In this document: piece after piece, positions 35,538-44,958 of the stretch
How the letters are laid out: each line of letters opens with the position of its first letter
Position numbering within the stretch: position 1 is the stretch's first letter
Assembly: GCF_000368685.1 (NCBI RefSeq)
Contig: NZ_KB849626.1
Location: forward strand, 356,476 to 420,475
Source: Acinetobacter baylyi DSM 14961 = CIP 107474
GTDB lineage: Bacteria; Pseudomonadota; Gammaproteobacteria; Pseudomonadales; Moraxellaceae
Reading direction: 5' to 3'
DNA length: 64,000 bases
Notes under the pieces: generated by a model
Told to the model about the DNA's origin: nothing
Seen by the model: the letters and a program-made list of their open reading frames with translations, nothing else
The model's database searches: none
Position numbers and translations under genes: made by a program

Positions 35538-36416
35538 ATGACTGCAATATTTCCCGTTTCCCTAGAGCTTGAACCAATGCCAAAAGCCACAGCCGATGCG
35601 CCTATTGGTATTTTTGACTCGGGAATTGGTGGGCTGTCGATTGCTCAGGAAATTGCAAATTATTTGCCGAATGAACAGATTGTCTACTATGCAGATACTG
35701 CATTTGTTCCTTATGGGCCTCGTCCAGATCATGAAATTCGTCAGTTGACGGCACGTGGTATTGAGTGGCTTTATCGTCAAGGCTGTAAAATGGCGGTTGT
35801 GGCCTGCAATACGGCTTCTGCTTTTAGTTTAGATGGTTTACGCGAGCATTATGGCGAATCTTTCCCTATTGTCGGGCTGGTTCCTGCATTGAAACCTGCG
35901 GTATTGCAAAGCCAGTCCAAAGTCGTTGCTGTACTTGCCACGCCTGCTACCTTTCGTGGTCAGTTGATCAAGGACGTCATTTATCATTTTGCCTTACCTT
36001 CAGGGGTTCAGGTTCTTCCTGTCACTTGTCTTGAACTGGTACCTTTGATTGAAGCAGGGCAGCAAATGAGTCAACCGTGTCTGGATCTACTCCGACAGAT
36101 ACTGACTCCTGTGATTGATCAAGGAGCTGATTATCTGGTTCTTGGCTGTACGCACTATCCTTTTCTCAAAGATGCCATTCATTATTTATTTGGTAATCGT
36201 TTAACATTGATTGACTCAGGCGCACCTGTGGCGAGGCAAACCGCACGTATCTTGATTAAACATCAATTGTTATGTGAAAAAAAACGAACAGGTCATTTGA
36301 GAATAGCATGTTATGTCAGTGGGCAAGAGGTTGAGGCATCAGGTAAAGTGATCCAGCATCTCATGCTTCCTCATTTGTCATGGACGATTGAGAAAATTCA
36401 GGCTTCTATCAGTTAA
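35538..36416 (+). CDS. murI: glutamate racemase
   Basis: A 292-residue cofactor-independent racemase giving D-glutamate for peptidoglycan. The family signatures are present: IGIFDSGIGGLSIAQEI near residues 23-39, the first catalytic cysteine in VVACNTASAFS near 91-101, and the second in YLVLGCTHYPFL near 197-208. The residue pattern is complete, so it should be active. An N-terminal stretch (from 35538) is slightly longer than usual; ATG 35577 is an alternative start. It may be co-transcribed with the preceding DUF1285 gene. Confidence 0.95.
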   Translation: MTAIFPVSLELEPMPKATADAPIGIFDSGIGGLSIAQEIANYLPNEQIVYYADTAFVPYGPRPDHEIRQLTARGIEWLYRQGCKMAVVACNTASAFSLDGLREHYGESFPIVGLVPALKPAVLQSQSKVVAVLATPATFRGQLIKDVIYHFALPSGVQVLPVTCLELVPLIEAGQQMSQPCLDLLRQILTPVIDQGADYLVLGCTHYPFLKDAIHYLFGNRLTLIDSGAPVARQTARILIKHQLLCEKKRTGHLRIACYVSGQEVEASGKVIQHLMLPHLSWTIEKIQASIS

Positions 36417-36522
36417 ACGTATTCTTGAAATCGTTTGACTCAGGAAATAATCCTGTTAAAAAGAAGATGAAGCAAACTTATTATGGCGAAACATAACTTG
36501 ATTGGTGGAAAAGGAATACCCC

Positions 36523-37560
36523 ATGCTTGATCGGCGTTATCAGGTTTTTGTTGCAACATCTGGTTTAGACATGTCTCCAGAGCGTAGAATTGTTGCCCAG
36601 ACACTTATTGGAATAGGTTTTTCCTCTTGGTGTGTTGAGCATCGTACACCTGTGAGTACTGCAATTGCACGTCGCCAAATTGATGAAAGCGATTATGTGG
36701 TGATTTTACTTGGAAGTAAGTACGGTGATTGTTCTGTATCTGGGGTAAGCTATATGCATCTCGAATATATTTATGCAATCACCAAACAAAAACCAATTAT
36801 CGTATTTATACATGCCGATCCAAGAAATCGGCCTGATGAACTACAAGAAACATCACTACAAGCCAAAGAAAAATTTAACAACTTTCGTAAGCAGCTTCAG
36901 CATGAAGTGGATCAAGTGTTTTTTTATCGTGATTTGCGTGATCTTGAGCTGATTGTACGTGCCAATATGCTGCATATGCTGGAATGTTTTCCTGTGTTGG
37001 GCTGGATTCGGCCCCAGAATATGCAGATTCTTCAAGATCGGATTGACGCGTTAAACGCTAAAGTTAACCAATTAGAGCGTGAGTTAAAAAAATGCGAGCA
37101 TGATATGGTCGCGATCTGTGATGTATCTGTGGAGGACATTTATTGTTTTCGATATCGGATTCAGGCCTATCAGGATGGTTATGTTCATGAAATGGAGCAT
37201 GAACGCAGTGAAGATTGGGGCCAACTTCTGTATGTATTGTCAAAAGTATTTAAAACACTCATGCCTGAAGAATGTTTTGCAAAATGTCTCAATGATTATT
37301 TAAATGAAACAGCGTTGGCTGAGCTTCGGATTACTATGCCACAGGTTTATGCTGTAGGGCGTGCACAGATTCAGGTCCAGCATTTGTACCACATCAAATT
37401 GCAAATGCGCCAAAATGAGTGGATTCTGCCTGCTCACCGTGATGAACGTCATCGTATGCTTTGGAAACTCTCCAGCAAAGCACATGAAATATTAGAAACA
37501 TATATTCAGCAACAGAATCGAAATTTTCAATTAAATTCTAATTCATATTCCAATTTATAA
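36523..37560 (+). CDS. DUF4062 domain protein with central coiled coil
   Basis: A 345-residue cytoplasmic protein. Residues 1-90 form a DUF4062 domain, a Rossmann-like fold related to TIR and nucleoside-deoxyribosyltransferase domains: RRYQVFVATSGLDMSPERR, then ARRQIDESDYVVILLGSKYGD and SYMHLEYIYAIT. A coiled-coil segment follows (about 165-195: ILQDRIDALNAKVNQLEREL), and the C-terminal 150 residues are unassigned. DUF4062 is commonly an effector-like domain in STAND NTPases and conflict systems, yet here there is no NTPase. AAGGA eight bases before ATG 36523 fixes the start. The neighbours murI and hemH are housekeeping genes. NAD or nucleotide binding is possible but unproven. Confidence 0.75.
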   Translation: MLDRRYQVFVATSGLDMSPERRIVAQTLIGIGFSSWCVEHRTPVSTAIARRQIDESDYVVILLGSKYGDCSVSGVSYMHLEYIYAITKQKPIIVFIHADPRNRPDELQETSLQAKEKFNNFRKQLQHEVDQVFFYRDLRDLELIVRANMLHMLECFPVLGWIRPQNMQILQDRIDALNAKVNQLERELKKCEHDMVAICDVSVEDIYCFRYRIQAYQDGYVHEMEHERSEDWGQLLYVLSKVFKTLMPEECFAKCLNDYLNETALAELRITMPQVYAVGRAQIQVQHLYHIKLQMRQNEWILPAHRDERHRMLWKLSSKAHEILETYIQQQNRNFQLNSNSYSNL

Positions 37561-37618
37561 ATCTGACTGAAACCTGTTACAGTTCATGCAATGATAGATT
37601 TTTGCAATAGGACACGAT

Positions 37619-38641
37619 ATGCCGATTTTCCCTAAACCGAAAGTTACGGTGATTTTGGCAAATTTGGGAACACCTGATGTACCCACTGCATCTGCAGTGA
37701 GAGCATTTCTAAAACAGTTTCTTTCCGATCAGCGTGTGATTGAAATTCCGAAATTACTTTGGAAAATTATTCTATATAGTTTTGTGCTGCCTTTTCGCCC
37801 TAAGCGTGTTGCACATGCATATGCAAGTGTATGGGGGCAAGATTCACCAATGCGTGAGATTCTGTTTGCGCAAACCGATGCTTTAAAGCGACAGTTAATT
37901 TCGCATTACCCACAGCTTGATCTCAATATTGTTCCAGCCATGACTTATGGAAATCCAGGGGTTCAGCATATTTTGAAAGATCTGGCTGCATCACCGCAGG
38001 AACATGTGATTCTATTGCCATTATTTCCTCAATATTCTGCTACATCTACCGCACCGCTTTATGATGCATTTGCCAACTGGATACCCAAGCAAAGACATTT
38101 ACCGGGCTTGACTATTATTAAGGATTATTATCGCCATCCTGTGTTTATTCAGGCGCTGGTCAGTAGTGTGCAGCGATTTCAGCAACAACATGGCAAGCCT
38201 CAAAAATTACTCATGTCATTTCACGGGATTCCTCAGCCTTATGCTGATAAGGGTGATCCTTATGCAGATCGTTGTCGTGAAACTGCTCGATTGGTCGCAA
38301 AACAACTTGGACTTACACCTGATGATTGGGCGATCAGTTTTCAATCCAGATTTGGTAAACAAGAATGGGTCAAACCTTATACAGATGAATTGTTGACAAC
38401 ATGGGCAGCCAATGGAATTAAATCGGTACAGATCTTGAGTCCAGCATTTTCGGCAGATTGCCTGGAAACCTTGGAAGAGCTCGAAATTCAAAATGCCGAA
38501 TTGTTTCTTGAGGCGGGTGGTACAAGTTACCAGTATATTCCAGCATTGAATACTTCCGTTGAGCATCTGGAGCTATTGCGTCAATTGTTACAGGCACATC
38601 TGGATGCACTCAATTACAGTCTGGCCTATTCGGCACATTAA
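37619..38641 (+). CDS. hemH: ferrochelatase
   Basis: A 340-residue enzyme inserting Fe2+ into protoporphyrin IX, the last step of haem synthesis. Landmarks are [21 protein letters not shown] near residues 10-30, the catalytic His region [18 protein letters not shown] near 198-215, and [19 protein letters not shown] near 240-258, followed by the Glu-containing [15 protein letters not shown]. Length is typical for proteobacterial HemH. AGGA upstream of ATG 37619 is a good ribosome-binding site. It lies with hemF and ribA in the same area, but on the opposite strand to them. Confidence 0.96.
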   Translation: MPIFPKPKVTVILANLGTPDVPTASAVRAFLKQFLSDQRVIEIPKLLWKIILYSFVLPFRPKRVAHAYASVWGQDSPMREILFAQTDALKRQLISHYPQLDLNIVPAMTYGNPGVQHILKDLAASPQEHVILLPLFPQYSATSTAPLYDAFANWIPKQRHLPGLTIIKDYYRHPVFIQALVSSVQRFQQQHGKPQKLLMSFHGIPQPYADKGDPYADRCRETARLVAKQLGLTPDDWAISFQSRFGKQEWVKPYTDELLTTWAANGIKSVQILSPAFSADCLETLEELEIQNAELFLEAGGTSYQYIPALNTSVEHLELLRQLLQAHLDALNYSLAYSAH

Positions 38642-38656
38642 TTTAAGGAGAATTTG

Positions 38657-39301
38657 ATGTTGCAAGTAAAAATTGTTCCTGTAACAGCATTTGCCCAAAA
38701 CTGTTCGATTTTGTGGGACAGTGAATCAAAAGAAGCCGTATTAATTGATGCAGGCGGAGAGGCCGTTAAGCTTAAACAGGAGGTTGAAGCGATGGGGCTA
38801 AAGGTCAAGGCATTGTGGTTGACACACGGGCATCTAGATCATGCGGGAGCAGTGGGTGAATTAGCTAAACTTTGGCAGGTTCCTGTGATTGGTCCGCATA
38901 AAGATGATCAGTTCTGGCTAGATATGATTCAGGATGTGTCAAAGCGTTACGGATTTCCGATTCCACAGCCTGTACAGGTTGATACTTGGCTAGAAGGTGG
39001 CGAAATACTAGAGCTGGGACAGACAAAGTTTGAGGTGAGATTTGCACCAGGGCATACGCCAGGTCATGTCATGTTTTACAGCCCAGAATATCATCTGTTA
39101 TGGACAGGAGACGTATTGTTTAAAGGATCAATTGGACGTACAGACTTTCCTCGAGGCAATCATCAACAATTGATTGACTCAATTCAACGTGAATGTTTTA
39201 GCTTACCTGATGAAACGCAGTTTATTTCTGGCCATGGCCCTATGAGCACGATTGGTCATGAAAAAAAGTTTAATCCTTTTGTGGCAGGAAAAGCAGGTTA
39301 G
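38657..39301 (+). CDS. MBL-fold metallo-hydrolase (YcbL/glyoxalase II-like)
   Basis: A 214-residue metallo-beta-lactamase-fold protein. The metal motif THGHLDHAGAVGEL near residue 55 provides the HxHxDH ligands, with further His in FAPGHTPGHVMF near 133 and the Asp in WTGDVLFKGSIGRTDFPRG near 151, and a late His in ISGHGPMSTIGHE near 195. The pattern is typical of the glyoxalase II-related family such as YcbL, so hydrolysis of a thioester such as S-lactoylglutathione is likely. AAGGAG six bases before ATG 38657 supports the start over the TTG at 38654. Co-directional with hemH, only 15 bases away. Confidence 0.9.
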   Translation: MLQVKIVPVTAFAQNCSILWDSESKEAVLIDAGGEAVKLKQEVEAMGLKVKALWLTHGHLDHAGAVGELAKLWQVPVIGPHKDDQFWLDMIQDVSKRYGFPIPQPVQVDTWLEGGEILELGQTKFEVRFAPGHTPGHVMFYSPEYHLLWTGDVLFKGSIGRTDFPRGNHQQLIDSIQRECFSLPDETQFISGHGPMSTIGHEKKFNPFVAGKAG

Positions 39302-39343
39302 GGTATGTGTAGATTAAATGCTTATGGATTAGGATTTGATGGT

Positions 39344-39550
39344 TCAAGGATTACAGATAGATTCGAGCTCTTCAACCACAAATTTGATCATGAGCATGAA
39401 TAATCCAAATCCAGCCAATACGTTGACTGAGATTGAGATACCATCAGAGTAAATATTTTCAAACTCTAAGGTAATAATAGATGAAACGACCAAAACTGAA
39501 AGGATGATCCAGAATAGCATTCCGCGATGATGATCTAAGATGTGAAACAT
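39344..39550 (-). CDS. small hypothetical membrane protein
   Basis: A 68-residue protein with two hydrophobic segments (LFWIILSVLVVSSIITL near 12-28 and ISVNVLAGFGLFMLMIKF near 40-57) joined by a short polar loop. No family is recognised. An AGG lies eight bases upstream of ATG 39550. Coding evidence is limited to the clean open frame, membrane pattern and ribosome-binding site. Confidence 0.5.
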   Translation of the reverse strand: MFHILDHHRGMLFWIILSVLVVSSIITLEFENIYSDGISISVNVLAGFGLFMLMIKFVVEELESICNP

Positions 39551-39762
39551 GTGAAAGCCTATTCAAAAAATTTTATTGAGTAAAACAAACCTTTGTGAAA
39601 TAAGCATGACATAAATTGCCAGTTTACACTGTAAGCATCTTTCTGCGGTTTGTAATGACTGCGCGTACCTGCGCCAGAAGTCGTCCAGAATAAGCATAAA
39701 CGATTCCTGTAAATAGACAAGAGACTATATCAATAAGAAATAGTCTCATTTGCAAGCGAATA

Positions 39763-40796
<1,034 letters not shown>

Positions 40797-40815
40797 GAGT
40801 GATCGGGTTAAGAAA

Positions 40816-41418
40816 TTAGAAGTCATCCTTTTGATAAAGATGGGCCATGCGTTCTTTTTTTGTTTTTAGATACTGTTCATTAAATGGATTTTTCCCGACT
40901 GTTAATGGAACACGGTCTATCACATTAATACCTAAATCAGTCAATGCCTTTAATTTTAAAGGATTATTGGTGATTAACTTTACTTGTTTCACTTGTAGAT
41001 GATCGAGCATGATACTGCACATATCATAACGTCTAGCATCTGCAGGCAGATTAAGCAATAAGTTGGCATCGACTGTATCGTGTCCTTGATCCTGCAAGGC
41101 ATAGGCACGAATTTTGTTGGTTAATCCAATTCCGCGACCTTCTTGGCGCAAATATAAAATAACACCTTGTCCCACATCATTGATGAGCTTTTGAGTCGCT
41201 TGTAACTGTGGGCCGCAATCACATTTCAGAGAAGCGAAAGCATCGCCAGTCAGACATTCTGAATGGATACGAACCAGTACTGGGCCTGTTGGTGCTATTT
41301 CTAAACCTTTGGACAGAGCAACATGTTCTTCGCCTGTGACTGGATCTTGGAACACAGAAATATTGAAGTCACCAAACTTGGTCGGAAGTTTAGACGTCGC
41401 GACAAACTCAATAGCCAC
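40816..41418 (-). CDS. ribA: GTP cyclohydrolase II
   Basis: A 200-residue enzyme that opens GTP for riboflavin biosynthesis. The zinc site is visible as [20 protein letters not shown] near residues 53-72 (C-x10-C-x-C), and the catalytic region as [20 protein letters not shown] near 90-109. The later [12 protein letters not shown] near 165 is also conserved. The length is that of the stand-alone RibA type (no RibB fusion). It has its own terminator. No FMN riboswitch was seen upstream. Confidence 0.96.
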   Translation of the reverse strand: MAIEFVATSKLPTKFGDFNISVFQDPVTGEEHVALSKGLEIAPTGPVLVRIHSECLTGDAFASLKCDCGPQLQATQKLINDVGQGVILYLRQEGRGIGLTNKIRAYALQDQGHDTVDANLLLNLPADARRYDMCSIMLDHLQVKQVKLITNNPLKLKALTDLGINVIDRVPLTVGKNPFNEQYLKTKKERMAHLYQKDDF

Positions 41419-41719
41419 AAATTACTCATCTATCTGTTAAGGAAATCGGCTAAAGTATAGCTTAATGCTAGGACATTGGTAGAATTCTAATGCTGAATTT
41501 ATACAGAACATTTTCTTTTTTGTAGAAAGCGGACGATAATAGTTGATAAATTGTGAGATTATTCAGGATAATCTACGCCACCACACGCACATACCTGTAT
41601 GTGCTCAATACTGCATCGTTAGAAATGTGGCTGATTGAAGGTGATTTTATTCGATTTGAAGATCGGATTCCCATTTACCCAGCTTAGGATTTGCCAGGCT
41701 TAAGAAGGCTTTGCCACAT
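41419..41719. other. intergenic region upstream of dxs
   Basis: This 301-base divergent region between ribA and dxs has no credible gene. It contains an 18-base palindrome at 41587-41604 (GCACATAC/GTATGTGC arms) that may be an operator or a short hairpin in the dxs leader. No thiamine-pyrophosphate riboswitch was recognised. Confidence 0.4.
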
Positions 41720-43633
41720 ATGTTGTATACCGAAATTCCAACTCACCGTCCTGTTACGCCATTGTTAGATGAGATCGATCATCCTCAACAATTACGTCAG
41801 CTCGAACAAAGCCAACTCACACAAGTGGCCGATGAGTTGCGTCAGTTTATTTTATATGCGGCAGGTCAAAGTGGGGGGCACTTTGGTGCCAATCTGGGCG
41901 TGATTGAACTCACTGTTGCATTGCATTACTGCTTTAATACGCCACATGATCGTTTGATCTGGGACGTGGGTCATCAGGCTTATCCGCATAAGGTGCTTAC
42001 AGGCCGTCGTGAACAGTTAATGACGATTCGTGCTCAACATGGCCTAGCTGCTTTTCCCGCACGTGAAGAGTCGGTGTTTGATACCTTTGGGGTGGGGCAT
42101 TCCTCGACTGCAATTTCAGCGGGTTTAGGTATGTCTTTGGCTCGTCGCTATCAGCAAAATCCATGCGAAGTCGTGTGCATTGTCGGTGATGGTGCCATGA
42201 CAGCAGGTATGGCATTTGAAGCCATGAATGATGCCGTTGCCCATGATGCCGATCTTATGGTGGTGCTGAATGACAATGATATGTCTATTTCATGTAGTAC
42301 AGGTGGTTTTGCTAGGCATCTTGCTGCCATATGGGAAAAAGGTCAGTTAGTCAATATTGATGAACATGGCGAAGCCTATGTTCAGCCTCATCCAAAGTGG
42401 ACCTATAACTCTCGCTTACATCAATCTGCAACCGATGCGGCAGATAACCTGTTTAAAGCGATTGGGTTTGATTATTTCGGTCCGTTCGATGGTCATGATG
42501 TTGAACATCTGGTGCATGTATTCAATGCGCTCAAAAAACGTCAGGGCCCACGTTTAATCCATATTTATACCAAAAAAGGCAAGGGCTTCGAACCTGCCGA
42601 AGCAGACCCAATTACGTATCATGCAATCACCAAAATTACGCCTGTATCAATTGCACCCGTAAAAAAATCACCACCAAAATATTCAGATGTTTTTGGTCAG
42701 TGGTTGTGTGATGAAGCTGCGCAAGATGATCGTCTTTTGGCTATCACGCCAGCAATGTGTGAAGGTTCTGGCATGGTCAAATTTGCCAAGCAGTATCCTG
42801 AGCGTTTTTTTGATGTTGCAATTGCTGAGCAACATGCAGTTACTTTGGCCGCAGGAATGGCCTGTGAAGGGTTAAAGCCTGTCGTTGCAATTTACTCGAC
42901 CTTTTTACAGCGTGGTTATGATCAGTTGATTCATGATGTTGCCTTGCAAAATCTGGATGTAACATTTGGCATTGATCGTGCTGGACTGGTCGGTGAGGAT
43001 GGCCCAACACATGCGGGCGCTTATGATTATGCTTATATGCGGACCATTCCAAATCTGGTAATTATGGCGCCTAAAGACGAAAATGAATGTCGTCAGATGC
43101 TACATACGGCGTATGACTTTAACGGTCCAGCAGCCGTACGATATCCTCGTGGCGCAGGCTTGGGTGTGGAGATCCAGCAGGAGCTGACCAAGCTTGAAAT
43201 TGGTAAAGCCGAGATGGTCTTACAATGTCATCCAGAGCATGATGAACACATTACAATTTTAGCTTTTGGTAGCCGTGTATCAGTTGCTATGGAGGCTGCA
43301 CAGCAGTTGGCGCAGCTTCATGATATTGGAATTACAGTCGTCAATATGCGCTTTGTGAAGCCGCTAGACGAACAAATCATTCGTGATCTTGCGGAGCGGA
43401 CCCAGCTTTTTGTGACTATAGAAGAACATGCAGTAATGGCAGGTGCAGGTAGCGCGGTCAATGAATATCTGGCCAAAGCACAAATTATGAAACCAACGCT
43501 TAATCTTGGCTTGCCCGATACCTTTATGGCACAAGCTACGCATACGCAAATGCTCAAGAATTGTGGTCTTGACGCAGAAGGTATTCAAGCTTCGATAGAA
43601 AAGGTTTGGTTAAGGATTGTTCAGGCTGTTTAG
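41720..43633 (+). CDS. dxs: 1-deoxy-D-xylulose-5-phosphate synthase
   Basis: A 637-residue thiamine-diphosphate enzyme making DXP from pyruvate and glyceraldehyde 3-phosphate, the first step of the MEP isoprenoid pathway. The ThDP motif is [17 protein letters not shown]... with NDND at its end (near residues 153-185), and the second domain has the Glu-containing [19 protein letters not shown] near 375 and [16 protein letters not shown] near 420. The N-terminal [17 protein letters not shown] is also typical. ATG 41720 is preferred, with AAGG eleven bases upstream; a TTG at 41711 is less likely. Ends at a bulged-stem terminator (43667-43703). Confidence 0.97.
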
Positions 43634-43666
43634 TTGGCTGCTTTAAAAAAACGAATATTTTTTACC

Positions 43667-43703
43667 AAAAGGCGCGTTGATTTGATAGAATTAGCGCGCT
43701 TTT
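43667..43703 (+). terminator. probable terminator of dxs
   Basis: AAAAGGCGCG (43667-43676) pairs with CGCGCTTTT (43695-43703) with one bulged G. A short T-run is part of the right arm. It lies 34 bases after the dxs stop. Confidence 0.55.
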
Positions 43704-43749
43704 ATGCATTATTCTTTGTCAAAATCTTCAAATTTGTAGTGGGTGTTCA

Positions 43750-44580
43750 ATGGAACCTATGGTGGTTATGGCTGCGCGTGCAGCTCAGTTAGTTGGTCAA
43801 GAGCTTTTAAAAGCACATCAAAATCGTCATAAGCTCGATCTACAAGTTGAAGAAAAAGGCATTGAGGGTCCTGTGACACGTGTTGATCGCTACCTAGAAC
43901 AATTAACAATGGATACTTTGCGTAAAAGCTATAAAAATCACAGCTTTTTGGGTGAAGAGTTTGGTTTTCAAGAAGGTAAAGGCCACGATGCAGATTGGTG
44001 TTGGGTCATTGACCCTTTAGATGGCACACAAAACTTTGTTCATGGCTTCCCGCATTTTTGTATTTCGATCGCAGTTCAACATAAAGGTGTCACCCAGCAT
44101 GGTGTGATCTATGACCCTGTGCGTGATGAAATGTTTTCTGCAAGCCGTGGCCGTGGTGCGGTGATGAATCAGCGCCGTATTCGTGTCAATGTACGTGATC
44201 ATCTTGAAAATGCATTTTTAGCGGTAGGTCACCCATATCGTGCACAACGTAACGGCGAAATCGTTTCTTATGCAGAGCAGCACTTTGCTTCGCTTCTTGC
44301 AGTGACAAAAGCAGGTGCGCATATCCGTCGTGCAGGTTCTGCTGCTTTGGATCTGGCATATGTTGCTGCAGGTCGTTTTGATGGTTTCTTTGAAATTGGC
44401 TTGAAACCGTGGGATATTGCTGCAGGTGAGCTAATTGTAAAAGAAGCGGGCGGCATTGTGGTAGATTCACGCGGTGGCAATGAGTCTTATGAAAACGGTC
44501 AGGTTCTGGCATGCTCAATGAAAATGTTAAAACCATTGATGCAAACCGTTGTTCCAGCTTGGGGCGAGATGGCAAAGTAA
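43750..44580 (+). CDS. suhB: inositol-1-monophosphatase family protein SuhB
   Basis: A 276-residue Mg2+-dependent phosphatase. The metal site is in GEEFG near residue 70 and WVIDPLDGTQNFVHGFPHF near 86-104 (DPxDGT), and the second in KPWDIAAGELIVKEAGG near 219-235. In E. coli SuhB also acts in rRNA antitermination with Nus factors, so its main role may be RNA-polymerase linked. Length is typical. The start follows a weak site (GTGGGTG). It is single, with a strong terminator. Confidence 0.93.
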   Translation: MEPMVVMAARAAQLVGQELLKAHQNRHKLDLQVEEKGIEGPVTRVDRYLEQLTMDTLRKSYKNHSFLGEEFGFQEGKGHDADWCWVIDPLDGTQNFVHGFPHFCISIAVQHKGVTQHGVIYDPVRDEMFSASRGRGAVMNQRRIRVNVRDHLENAFLAVGHPYRAQRNGEIVSYAEQHFASLLAVTKAGAHIRRAGSAALDLAYVAAGRFDGFFEIGLKPWDIAAGELIVKEAGGIVVDSRGGNESYENGQVLACSMKMLKPLMQTVVPAWGEMAK

Positions 44581-44600
44581 AACGCCTCAAAAGTTAAACA

Positions 44601-44636
44601 AAAAGAGCAGCCTAAAAGGTTGCTCTTTTATTTTTG
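44601..44636 (+). terminator. rho-independent terminator of suhB
   Basis: AAAAGAGCAGCCT (44601-44613) pairs with AGGTTGCTCTTTT (44617-44629), with one G-U pair, and a T-run follows. It separates suhB from the helicase promoter. Confidence 0.9.
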
Positions 44637-44656
44637 GTAAAAACCAATTAAAAAAG

Positions 44657-44684
44657 GTGACTTTTTAAAACTTTCTGTTATACT
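44657..44684 (+). promoter_or_regulatory. probable sigma70 promoter of the DEAD-box helicase
   Basis: GTGACT at 44657-44662 and TATACT at 44679-44684 are spaced 16 bases apart. The -10 is near-consensus. Transcription would start near 44691, giving a leader of about 265 bases before ATG 44959. Confidence 0.6.
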
Positions 44685-44690
44685 CTCGCC

Positions 44691-44958
44691 ACGCACTTAA
44701 ATTTCCGTTCATTACCTGAACATTCTGTTCTATTCATTGTATGCGCACGCCGTCCATAGAGAGGACCATTCATTGCGCCCAAATCGCTCAGCGATTCTTC
44801 AGGTTCCGGCCGTAATCATGCGTGCGTATAGTCTACATCGTCGTTATTCGGATTGCTGCTGAATTTCAAATTATTCAGCCTAAGATGCCGTGCCGCCTTT
44901 TGTCGATGTCCATATTTGTATTTATTAAAATGGAGCACCCATCAGGGTGAAACTCTCT
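44691..44958 (+). promoter_or_regulatory. long structured 5' leader of the DEAD-box helicase gene
   Basis: There is no gene in these 268 bases, yet several inverted repeats occur. A long-range stem is possible between TATGCGCACGC (about 44739-44749) and GCGTGCGTATA (about 44820-44830); inside it AATCGCT/AGCGATT forms a short palindrome (about 44784-44798). GCTGAAT/ATTCAGC (about 44860-44880) forms another hairpin. The ribosome-binding site AGGGTGA is near 44945. RNA helicase genes often carry long leaders that allow autoregulation or cold induction, and that is inferred here. Confidence 0.45.

Noticed and set aside
41587..41604. A riboswitch in the dxs or ribA leader.
   Set aside because: Only an 18-base palindrome is visible; neither the thiamine pyrophosphate nor the FMN consensus elements occur.
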